The position numbers and the translations under genes were made by a program. Source: Phoronis australis (lineage: Eukaryota; Phoronida; Phoronidae). Taken from it: a stretch of 64,000 nt of DNA. How positions within the stretch are numbered: position 1 is the stretch's first letter; each line of letters opens with the position of its first letter. The stretch is from assembly GCA_002633005.1 (NCBI GenBank), contig NMRA01000607.1:126001-190000 (forward strand). The letters are read 5' to 3'. Positions 26,901 through 32,900 of this stretch are shown in pieces. Under the pieces are notes generated by a model. That model was not told the origin of the DNA. It saw only the letters and a list, made by a program, of their open reading frames with translations, and searched no databases.

Positions 26901-27672
26901 TCGACAACCTGAGAATGGAAGTGGCGAAAGTGGTGGCGATAAGACGGGGACCGGCGGGCAAAATTTTGGCGAAGTTGAATTGGTTTGTGCCCTCCTCAAT
27001 AAAAGATACCTTCCTACGGGCCTGAAACGTCAGTAACACTCAAGCTCGGATTTTTGGAGAGGGGGGNCAGTTCAAGGGTGCGAATGTCTGATGGCCAAAA
27101 TTCTGCCTAATACCCTGCCCTGCCCCCTCCCTAACTCAAAATCCTGGATCCGCCCATGAAACTGGACTCAAAAAAGCTACCCAACTGTAAGAAACATCCA
27201 CGAAAAAGACACAAATTCGTAAGGTATTTTCCCAAAAATACCGTCCGTGCGAAGGTGTTAATACTTTCATGAACCTAACGCTCTCGCGGAGATACCAAGT
27301 TGTCAAAGTGACACCATCTTTCTACAAAGGAAAAAAATCTGCAGTGTAGTGGGAAAAGTCTTTCTAGAGAGTTTTGAACTCCCAAAGTGACGCTGTTTAG
27401 TGAGTTAAATCGGAAAGGGCAACCGTTCGTGGGGAAACTGTTCGTGAAAATTTCCCTGACAGAGCAGCACTCTTTGTACATCGCCTCTATAAGAGTAACC
27501 CGACGGGTGAGTTAGGACACTGTAGTGATATGGTTCCAATATGAAAGGAACAAACATAAACCCGTTTTTGTTCCTGCCTATAATAAAGTCGAGAAAAGCC
27601 CTTACCTGCCGAAAATACACTTGCTTGAGGAATGAAACGCAGAAGTAGAAAGCATTGCCACAGCTTGGTCAT
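1..27672 (-). CDS. Gene B: large secreted multi-module lectin-like protein, 20 exons visible, 3' end beyond the left edge
   Basis: This is a gene model joined from 20 exons, starting at the ATG at 27,672-27,670 and reading leftwards out of the window. The visible coding length is 4,862 nt, about 1,620 codons. Module order is signal peptide, sushi, PAN, PAN, C-type lectin, TSP1, LamG, PAN, C-type lectin, WSC, TSP1, WSC, PAN, C-type lectin, TSP1, PAN, first half of a C-type lectin. All 19 junctions keep frame: single-exon modules are phase 1-1 and each lectin is a 1-2 plus 2-1 pair. These families bind carbohydrate (lectin, WSC) or protein and matrix partners (PAN, TSP1, LamG, sushi), so an extracellular recognition, adhesion or matrix role is inferred. 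No membrane helix was seen in the visible part. The 6 kb intron between exons 13 and 14 is the weakest link, and two genes could be fused there. I do not recognise a named orthologue. Confidence 0.72.
1828..1999 (-). CDS. Gene B exon 20: first half of a C-type lectin domain (4th lectin)
   Basis: The 172-nt exon has a tttgcag acceptor (phase 1) and a gtaagt donor leaving phase 2, the same layout as the other lectin first halves. It encodes CPPGW near its start, GCYF about 13 residues later and LTYEEAMTYC, which are the N-terminal cysteines and helix of the C-type lectin fold. The sugar-binding half is not in the window. Confidence 0.85.
2723..2992 (-). CDS. Gene B exon 19: PAN/apple-like domain
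   Basis: This 270-nt phase 1-1 exon (acceptor ttttctag, donor gtaagt) encodes 90 residues. The PAN pattern is visible: ECAQLCVNTTGCKSVDFLP followed by a single C in YCQLN, closed by a late cysteine in ELRCVVG. It is closely like exons 9 and 15, each also 270 nt, so these three are recent internal duplicates. PAN modules typically bind protein or carbohydrate ligands. Confidence 0.88.
3358..3552 (-). CDS. Gene B exon 18: short, divergent TSP1-like module
   Basis: A 195-nt phase 1-1 exon (acceptor attgccag, donor gtaaga). It encodes EWAPNNGPWDIPC followed by CGNRTRGSTC, matching the tryptophan ladder, cysteine and R-x-R layout of thrombospondin type 1 repeats. It is shorter than exons 7 and 13 and its C-terminal part, with YSCYC, is rearranged. 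The family call is therefore less certain than for the other two. Confidence 0.75.
3750..3979 (-). CDS. Gene B exon 17: second half of C-type lectin 3
   Basis: A 230-nt exon, phase 2 in and phase 1 out (acceptor actttcag, donor gtatgt). FWIGIKD is the conserved WIG strand and VICE the final cysteine. The calcium and sugar-specificity triplet reads EPD instead of EPN or QPD, and WRD replaces WND, so classical sugar binding is uncertain. An extra Cys pair (CAVLHC then CRWRDEEC) is shared with the other lectins here. Confidence 0.87.
5038..5218 (-). CDS. Gene B exon 16: first half of C-type lectin 3
   Basis: A 181-nt exon, phase 1 in and phase 2 out (acceptor tctacag, donor gtgagt), the same length as exon 5 of genes A and B. 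CPPGWSLHNNEICHSL aligns with CPPGW...CY of its relatives but has histidine where tyrosine is usual. LNYSDAVSYC supplies the second helix cysteine. It has no ATG of its own. Confidence 0.87.
6188..6457 (-). CDS. Gene B exon 15: PAN/apple-like domain
   Basis: A 270-nt phase 1-1 exon. The in-frame acceptor is ttatttgtag at 6,458-6,459; a later tgtgcag would put a stop in frame. HCAVLCHNNPSCKSADYS and the later STCSYK give the PAN cysteine set, ending LDFHCTQG. The donor is GTTTGT, weaker than its relatives. Confidence 0.85.
6872..7141 (-). CDS. Gene B exon 14: WSC domain
   Basis: A 270-nt phase 1-1 exon (acceptor ccttttcag, donor gtgagt). It encodes YGCYVD, RDLSQRF, TCREECRTRGYKYSAVQ, ACFCDDDFGS and CNAACQGDSSQTCGAGWRN, the full WSC cysteine order. 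WSC modules are putative carbohydrate binders in polycystin-1 and fungal surface sensors. It matches exon 12 along its whole length, ending in NWVM. Confidence 0.9.
7434..7585. repeat. Foldback hairpin arm of the 0.75 kb repeat, copy 1
   Basis: A 150-bp near-palindrome. It opens acacaaaacgtagcgagag and closes with the complement, ccaggtacgttttgta. Inside, tcccacgagacatta pairs with aatgtcgagtggga, around a small centre at about 7,505-7,530. It matches hairpins at 18,864-19,009 and 61,382-61,501. Confidence 0.8.
7858..9427 (+). mobile_element. Tigger/pogo-like DNA transposon (degraded)
   Basis: The left end ccggggttttccgtagataa and the right end ttatctacgcaaaaaccccg are terminal inverted repeats. 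The right flank is TA and the left flank is TG, where intact copies of the host repeat have TA, so a TA target duplication with one mutated copy is likely. Subterminal aataaacgc...gggcgttt motifs sit at both ends. The only coding remnant is at 8,790-9,103. At 1.57 kb it is too short for a complete pogo transposase gene. Confidence 0.75.
8790..9103 (+). pseudogene. C-terminal remnant of a pogo/Tigger-type transposase
   Basis: The open frame ends at the stop at 9,101-9,103. It contains IKQEIIIRAFDCCGIGANGQ, which matches the I-x-x-x-F-x-x-CGI...G signature after the DDE core in Tigger/pogo transposases, followed by an acidic tail (EEELDENIDID). The upstream DDE catalytic part and the helix-turn-helix are missing. 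It lies inside a matching pair of inverted repeats. Confidence 0.55.
9575..12395. mobile_element. Unclassified 2.8 kb terminal-inverted-repeat element
   Basis: The left end gggctattcggaaaattt and the right end gaattctccgaatagccc are inverted copies. A second inverted pair lies just inside: ctgtactagtggtgat at about 9,615 and tcaccactagtaca at about 12,346. The element splits the host repeat, with AAT on both flanks as a possible 3-bp target duplication. Short open frames at 10,223-10,465 (+) and 12,022-12,255 (-) could be transposase or cargo remnants, but I cannot assign them. Superfamily is undetermined. Confidence 0.65.
13118..13327 (-). CDS. Gene B exon 13: TSP1 domain
   Basis: A 210-nt phase 1-1 exon (acceptor ttcaacag, donor gtgact). 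VDGGWSTDFGPWNATC is followed by CGSRSRSKVCNNPTPSETG and DCVPDQNSTETVACPCP, the standard W, six-cysteine and R-x-R pattern of thrombospondin type 1 repeats. N-glycosylation sequons NAT and NST are present. Confidence 0.9.
13960..14232 (-). CDS. Gene B exon 12: WSC domain
   Basis: A 273-nt phase 1-1 exon (acceptor cctttccag, donor gtgagt). It encodes FGCYKD, TCQQECGTRGFQYAGAQ, ECWCGNEFGSYGK and CGSACRHDSSETCGGPWRN, a complete WSC module. The open frame runs on past the donor to 13,808, but the homologous exon 14 stops at the same NWVM...AG point, so the donor at 13,959-13,958 is preferred. Confidence 0.9.
14816..14920. repeat. (ATC)n microsatellite
   Basis: About 105 bp of near-perfect CAT/ATC trinucleotides with a short CAC interruption, followed to about 15,090 by degenerate GAT-rich sequence. 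It lies in the intron between gene B exons 11 and 12 and creates a spurious poly-Met open frame on the minus strand. Confidence 0.95.
15360..15613 (-). CDS. Gene B exon 11: second half of C-type lectin 2
   Basis: A 254-nt exon, phase 2 in and phase 1 out (acceptor cgttttag, donor gtgagt). YWMGLFDG is the WIG-like strand, GGEPN carries an intact EPN triplet (mannose-type specificity in the wider family), WED replaces WND and VICE closes the domain. The extra cysteine pair (NCKDHQCQW) is present. Confidence 0.9.
15841..15967. repeat. 30-bp minisatellite, about 4 copies
   Basis: The unit gtgtatcggtgttcagttgt plus ctctgtgagt is repeated four times with few changes. It lies in the intron between gene B exons 10 and 11. 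Because 30 is a multiple of 3 it leaves an open frame on the plus strand, which I do not consider a gene. Confidence 0.93.
16849..17026 (-). CDS. Gene B exon 10: first half of C-type lectin 2
   Basis: A 178-nt exon, phase 1 in and phase 2 out (acceptor gcttttag, donor gtaagc). CPPGWNTYGMRCYAL and ITFDEAVTYCRERGALLAV are the N-terminal lectin signature. It pairs with the exon at 15,360-15,613. Confidence 0.9.
17241..17510 (-). CDS. Gene B exon 9: PAN/apple-like domain
   Basis: A 270-nt phase 1-1 exon (acceptor cgtttcag, donor gtaaac). NCAVLCMEDANCKSADFFD, then KTCKFKDL, and EFRCTTG at the end give the PAN cysteine order. It begins VSCAGAGERFQ. It is the first of three near-identical-length PAN exons of the second PAN subtype in gene B. 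Confidence 0.88.
18256..19010 (+). mobile_element. Copy 2 of the 0.75 kb inverted-repeat element with terminal foldback
   Basis: It starts tttatcccatacgcgttgaa. A matching inverted end, gaagggtatgggataaat, lies at about 18,845-18,862, and the foldback hairpin follows at 18,864-19,009. It is uninterrupted and aligns with copy 3 at 60,789-61,501 in the same orientation. It sits in the intron between gene B exons 8 and 9. Confidence 0.78.
18864..19009. repeat. Long foldback palindrome, copy 2
   Basis: The arm acaagacgtacctcgattgg...gtaatatcccactcgaca pairs with the complement tgtctcgtggatataac...ctctcggtacgttttgt, giving roughly 60-bp arms around a centre at ctcgaccttcggtctcggtc. Arms are imperfect but extended enough to form a strong stem in DNA or RNA. 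Confidence 0.82.
19299..19952 (-). CDS. Gene B exon 8: laminin-G-like (concanavalin fold) domain
   Basis: The largest module exon, 654 nt, phase 1-1 (acceptor cctctttag, donor gtaagt), 218 residues. The LamG type 3 pattern is clear: DLSGNGNDA near the N-terminus, SSSYVEVPNNGKLDV, VTYAAWFYP, QWFFVAATYNYGDGFVKMY and GGRLSCVQLYDRALSLAEL at the end. Such jellyroll domains bind glycans or matrix proteins. It occurs only in gene B. Confidence 0.93.
20797..21000 (-). CDS. Gene B exon 7: TSP1 domain
   Basis: A 204-nt phase 1-1 exon (acceptor tgaaccag, donor gtatgt). LDGGLSVNYGSWNSSC, then GGMRSRSKECNNPFPVHGG and NCFLNESSSEIEACP, match the TSP1 repeat, with GG replacing the usual CG in the second cysteine position. 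That loses one cysteine relative to exon 13. NSS and NES are possible N-glycosylation sites. Confidence 0.88.
21311..21555 (-). CDS. Gene B exon 6: second half of C-type lectin 1
   Basis: A 245-nt exon, phase 2 in and phase 1 out (acceptor gtgttcag, donor gtaatg). VFVGVKDHDA is the WIG-equivalent strand, NGEPNDD carries the EPN triplet, CEWKDAEC the WND-equivalent, and FLCE closes the fold. It is the direct counterpart of gene A exon 6. Confidence 0.9.
22557..22737 (-). CDS. Gene B exon 5: first half of C-type lectin 1
   Basis: A 181-nt exon, phase 1 in and phase 2 out (acceptor attttccag, donor gtaagt), identical in size to gene A exon 5. CPPRTLRASNNKCYSF and LNYDQSQTYC are the lectin N-terminal signature. 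An ATG at the left part of the longer open frame lies upstream of the acceptor and is not used. Confidence 0.9.
23815..24087 (-). CDS. Gene B exon 4: PAN/apple-like domain
   Basis: A 273-nt phase 1-1 exon (acceptor cttccag, donor gtaaca). It opens DPCTLPKKLYVYLLYKKEFHG, then CLELCLTESGCQSADF, NLCTLKS and VAFHCSDG. The LPK-x-LY-x-YL-x-Y entry segment is shared only with gene A exon 4, marking true paralogy. Confidence 0.9.
24203..24264. repeat. Short direct repeat, two copies
   Basis: cccagtatccgggatctaa occurs at about 24,204 and 24,246, 42 bp apart. An ambiguous base (N) lies just upstream at 24,183. Confidence 0.85.
24319..24540. repeat. Inverted-repeat (foldback) sequence, about 0.2 kb
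   Basis: aagttcgcacttgatgacc at 24,367-24,385 is matched by its complement ggtcatcaagtgcgaacct at 24,480-24,498, 18 of 19 positions. The 94-bp spacer includes tcgag-rich sequence. It probably derives from a small non-autonomous element in a gene B intron. Confidence 0.7.
24938..25180 (-). CDS. Gene B exon 3: PAN-like domain (first type)
   Basis: A 243-nt phase 1-1 exon (acceptor tccaatag, donor gtagga). ACADTCLTNSSCHAAWWQMNTNKC gives the cysteines. It ends FVYYSKKSTTLTG, near identical to FIYYKKRSTTLT of gene A exon 3. The tryptophan-containing AAWW centre distinguishes this PAN subtype from the others. Confidence 0.88.
25741..25962 (-). CDS. Gene B exon 2: sushi (CCP) domain
   Basis: A 222-nt phase 1-1 exon. 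The acceptor is tgttcacag. The donor is GCAAGT after TACAG, a GC-AG intron, placed by homology with gene A exon 2. SCSINVPHTTNN, VDVGQKVKFTC, SGHVFEN and CVANNTWDDFLGPC give the four cysteines and tryptophan of a sushi module. Confidence 0.87.
27606..27672 (-). CDS. Gene B exon 1: signal peptide and start codon
   Basis: 67 nt from the ATG to a gtaagg donor (phase 1). It encodes MTKLWQCFLLLRFIPQASVF followed by SA, a short basic start, hydrophobic core and small residues before a likely cleavage site. It resembles the gene A leader (LW-x-x-FLLL) and uses the same exit phase, so this is the start of gene B and secretion is expected. Confidence 0.82.
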
Positions 27673-29710
27673 TTCGAACGCAATGTAATGTTCAATCAAT
27701 TCTGTATTTGTATGTTTGAATACATGTGCGCTTTGCGTGACGTCAGAATGAATATACAAGTGTCCAATAGCTATTGTCTTTTTGTCGATTTTGGATTGAA
27801 TCTGATGTCCTGATCACACACAATTAAGATCATGTTCTGCCTGATCGACAATCTCTATAAACTCAGCCAGATACAAAGCTACAGAAAACATACGCTTTCA
27901 CGAAAGTAAATCTTTAGACTTGATTGTTGACTCTACGCCAGTCTACCATCAATTGGGTCACGTGACTATGTCTTTTGGTAAATTTTAGCAATAAAGAAGT
28001 GTACTTTCATATCAACATAGCAGCATCAAAAATGTGAACAAATTTTGTTTGATAAGAATGTACAAGGTGAAGAGTAAAAAAACGTCGTGACTGTTTTCCA
28101 AATTATCATTTCGTCTTTGTTTCAGGCAACGTGAAAATCGGGGAAGTCCTAATGACCCCTAGAGCCAAAAATCCTTTTGAAGAACATTGCATAAAACAGT
28201 GCCAGTAACTTTAATATAATTCCGATCAACCATTACTAAGACTTGGAGCCTGTTTCATAACTTTTTCTGTCTTTACTTGCACCAAAATCGGGCTAACTTC
28301 AAGGTAAGATCAAAATTTCTTAGTCCCTTTCATGTGATTTCTTTAAGTGCTTTAAAAAACCACCATAGACCTTGCACTGCACATCACAACCGTGAATTCA
28401 ATATCCCTAAAATGAACAAATAGAAGAAACGCGATTTAAATTGACTGTTTCTTAGATCCACGAACATGAGTGCTGAACAAACCCAGCGCCAGTGTGCAAT
28501 GTCCATGAACACGCAACTTTCATGTTGAAACGTGTGCAATATCCGCGCTTCTCTGTCGCGCGGGAAAGTAAAAAGTGTCACATCGTGGTCAAGTACTGAG
28601 TTGTCTTAACCACCAGAAACTAAACGCCTTGAGCGAAGTTTCGAACCGCGGAGTAGCCCAATGCTGATCTAAACATTACTGTGGTTGATTAAAACCAGTC
28701 TTTCTAGCATTTTTCAAAAATGTTTTTCACAAACTTCCGTCAGGCTCATCGTGTGTCAATCTCAGTTTTGTACAACACTAAAACCGTAAAATAAATCAAT
28801 CAAAATCACAAAAGAAGTACTGAACGAAATAATAATGGTTGTAGAAATAAACGGACTCCGTTCAAGATGCAGTTACTGATAACAAAAGTCCGCCAGTGAG
28901 AACCAATTGTGGGAAATGACACTGTAGGTGTAAGTGCACTGTAGTTGAAGTCTCGTTAATTCCGATAACGTCCGTGCTTTCCGCGAGGGAGAGAAACCAC
29001 ACTTTCCCATAATCTCGTCTACAGACTATGTTTACTTGCGAACCATTCCGTGTGTGTCCATTGCAGCAACATGGAATCGATCACTTGACTTGATTAAATT
29101 TGTCATGTCCAGTCACTTCAATATACATGTACGAGTGGGCCTTGGTGTCTAAGTTAAACATATCAGACCTTAGAAAAAGATTTGTTAGGAGTGAGTAGAA
29201 GATTATTTTTGCTTGATATATTTTTTCAAAATAATGGGAGTTAAATATACTGTTTAATTTAAGCCTTTAATCTAAACATGAAAGCCACAATTAAAATGAC
29301 AATGGATTTTGTACGAGATAAATAGCTGTGTAAAATTGTTAAGCTATGCAGGGCTATCGGTGACGTCTACTTGGTCTAAGGTATTTGGTAAACAAAAAAG
29401 TACAACCGATCTGCCCGCCTTGGCTGCTGTAAGTTCCGACTAGATTCTTGACTGTGAGTTCGACAAAATCGCGCAAGTTTTCGGGAGATGACGCGATACA
29501 TTGCCAGCGAGGCAGGTGATTTACTCTCCGAGTTACAGAGCAGGTGCCTGAATAAGAGAGTTGCCGGGCAATACGAAGATATCGCAATGAATTCTCCTCG
29601 TCCCAAACATAGGAGTAGGAAAACACCTTCTATCATTGGCCTCGTTTTGGAAACTTCGGTTTGATTTTAGGGGCCATGTCGGAAAGAATCACGAATGCGC
29701 AGACATTTGT
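27673..29710. other. Intergenic stretch between genes A and B
   Basis: No module exon was found. It should contain the gene B promoter and 5' UTR, but no core promoter element is distinct enough to call. The open frames at 29,354-29,636 (-) resemble no known family. A short dispersed repeat lies at 28,246-28,340. Confidence 0.5.
28246..28340 (+). repeat. Dispersed ~90 bp repeat, copy 1
   Basis: The core caaaatcgggctaac is flanked by cctgtttcataac on the left and cttagtccctttcatg on the right. The same layout is found at 42,020-42,112. It may be a very short MITE. Confidence 0.55.
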
Positions 29711-29934
29711 TCAGTTTATCATACTTTCTTTTATCGGAGTTGCAGCCAACAGCTCATAGAGCAGTAAAACTGAATCTGGAATGTTGAAACAATAATGCAG
29801 CCGACAAAACCTTGTAAAATGCACCACTCCAATAAATAACACGAGAAACGAAGCTATAGGCAACTGATACTGCAGCCGTGAATAAATATCGAGAGATACA
29901 AGTGATATTAATTGGGAAGTCGACATGAAATCAT
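29711..29934 (-). CDS. Candidate 3' terminal exon of gene A (weak)
   Basis: After a possible acceptor gtggtgacag the frame is open for 74 codons to a TGA at 29,711-29,713, in the phase (1) left by gene A exon 6. It contains a hydrophobic run LPIASFLVLFIGVVHF that could be a membrane segment. The acceptor has a poor pyrimidine tract and I see no homology, so this could be chance. If wrong, gene A ends by other exons I did not find. Confidence 0.22.
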
Positions 29935-32900
29935 CTGTCACCACCTGTCAATCGCGGGCAAGCAGTCGATCAATATCATAATATACATCTGAGCTATATT
30001 CAAAAACCTGAGAAAATCGAATGCATACTTTCATTTTGCAAAGAGGTGGAAAAGAAGGAAATCCAACAAAATAGGCATAGAGATCAACATATTAAAGTTT
30101 TATTGAACAGTTCACCCAATATAATTGATTTTCTCGAGCTTAACGGACCATTTTGCTTTGTCATATTACATGTGTCATGTACGTGCGTGATTTACACTAC
30201 AATAGTCAGATAGTGTTTAGTAGAGGTAGGTTTTGTCTTAAACATGACTTCAATAATAAGACTGGTGCATGTGAGGTCAATGTAAACGCATCATTTACAT
30301 AACATACAACTCACTCTGTCAGTGGAGGAATAGCTTACCGTTTGATTTTTCACACAAGAAGCTATGGGAACTTCCACAGTCCACCGCTGCCCATTTGTCG
30401 CAGTCGCCAGAACATTTGGCTATAACACACTCGTTAGCGCCATTACTAGGCTCGCCGGTATCCCACGGCGTGTAGGCGGCGCTTTGGTCATTTCCAAGCT
30501 TCCAGTTGCGCCCTGCACTGCTTGCATCCCTGTCTGTGACACCAATGAAGACATCCGTTCGAGATATTGAGAGACCCGTCAGGTACCTGTGGGGCATGTC
30601 CTTTTAATGATTAAAACAGCTATAACGCCGAAAGACTGCTTCCCGTTTTATGAGTGATCTCAAATGTTCCATGACTCAGGTGAAAAGTGGTTTCCGTCCT
30701 AGAAAATGGTGATTGGGCCACATTTATAATGGAAATTGGTGTAAATCAAAAGTTAGTGTGTGTGACGGAAAGCGACTTCCTGGCGAGTATTTGTTTTATC
30801 CTTGTTATTTGGGTATTATGCTGTGATATAACTTCCGAATCAAACATTACGCGTCAAATATTATACGTGTAGTCTATCATTTTGCCCACACGGACAAATG
30901 CCAGTCATTTGATAGTTTATTGTGCCAATACCACTTATACTCACGGAATAGGTCACCCCCTGCCCCCCCCCTTGGCGGCAGCAAAAATAAAACTGCAAAA
31001 GCTTGATGAAATCAAAAGTTAATTAACCACGGTAGTTAACATTATGGAGCTGAAGCAAGATTTGGCAATGTGTGGAGTTTTAGTTTGTGTGCGCGTCCGG
31101 TAGGGGGACTACAACCCGATTTCAAGTGTCCGATCTAAACAACCGGTGCAATGACAGTAAATACAGCTAAGCAATGCCGCTCCCGGTCGATATGCGCGTG
31201 ATACCGGGATTTCCGTAGATAAGCTCATCCGATGAAACGCCCGTGTGCCTTGATTGGGGAAATTAGGCCGAATAAACGCCTATGGGCGTTTAATTGGTGT
31301 TACAACTTATAGTGCCAAACGTCCAGATAGTGGGGCCTTAATTCGGAAAATTTCCTCCTAAGAGCCCACTAAACGTCAAATTCTTTGTCACAATTTCAAT
31401 TTTGCGGAGCATTGATTAATTTATGAAAACGAACAATGTATTGGCGAACTATGTATTTATTAATGTGAAATTTAAAAAACCTTAAAGTAAAAATGTCAAA
31501 GTCAGTAAAACTGTGACTTTCCGTTTATACGCCCCCCCTTTTCCGAATAGTGTTACTAAAACGCCTGAAAGTTTTCGTTTTCACAATACATGCCCGTGGA
31601 CTTATCTACGGAAAATCCTTGTATCCCAGACAGAACACTGACTTCGTTCCCGTCGTCTGAACTGTGCAATTGAGAAAATTACCTCATTTTTTCAGGAGTC
31701 CATTTTTACACATATTCTTAGGGGTTTTTTTTGATAATACATCAAAAACCCCAGGAAAATGCTTGTTTTCAATGGCAAAAACAAAAAATTCCCCGGTACT
31801 ACTTGCCTCAATACGTACAGCCGCGGTTTGTCTGATTATCTACAAGACAAAATATTGTAACCCCCTTATGGTATCCTAAATCCGCCACTTCAGGGATATC
31901 GGCCACTAAAACACAATGTATGTCGTGTAAAAACGTAGATGTAGTCTCCACTGGGAACATCCAAGAGGAATTGCACGCAGGGGAGATAAACACTAATTCT
32001 CTAACGCAAAGTGTAATTAGATAACCTAATAATATGCGTCGTCTTGCGTAACCGTTGGACGAAACGATGTTGCGGATGGGTTATGAATAAGCTCTGACAA
32101 AAATAATTTTGCATGTCACTTTTCACGAGAAAGTACACAACGGACAATCAAATGGAATTACTAATAGAAAACCTCTACAGAAAGCAGTGTTTCAAGTATA
32201 AGAAAATCTACGACCTCTACAGATATTGTGAAATCTTAGAGGAACTACAAGCCATCCCAAAAAGAACTTATATCATGAGAATGCTGAATACTTACACTTG
32301 TAATCAATATAATTCTACTTACGTGGACACAGCATTAAGGACAGCCGCCGCTTCGTAGTCGCTAGTTATGTACGCCAGATGGGTGTAACGTTTTTCACAA
32401 AAATTCTTTGCGTCGTTGTATGTGAGGACTTGGCCGCTACCAGTCAAAACAGCATAACAACCGCCATTGGAGGCCTGGAGCATATGGGGTGGACAATAGG
32501 ACGCTAAAAGAACAAATTTGCGAACCTAAATGATGTCATTACTGACAGCGATCATGATACTGATTATAGTAACAATAACAACAACAACGACAACAGCAAT
32601 AATAATAATAATACTAGTTATAATAATGATAATGATAATATCAAGTTTACGAAACCCAAAGGCTGTTAGTACATGTATAATAAGTGGAACCCGTGGAAAC
32701 AATTGAGTTCATTTTTTCTGATTCGTATGCGTATTTCAATCTTCAAATTGTCTCGTATTTCTATCTGTACTTCTTAGACGAATACATGTTCTACCTTCTT
32801 TATTGGTATTTCGATTGCATGATTTTCTTCTGAATAACTTCCATTATGTATGAAATAGCGGTGAAAACCGAAACAAAGTTTTTCCGTTCATGTGACACTG

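Noticed and set aside
29354-29636. Two minus-strand open frames between genes A and B
   Set aside because: The two frames overlap, neither resembles a domain of genes A or B, and no phase-consistent splice site was found.
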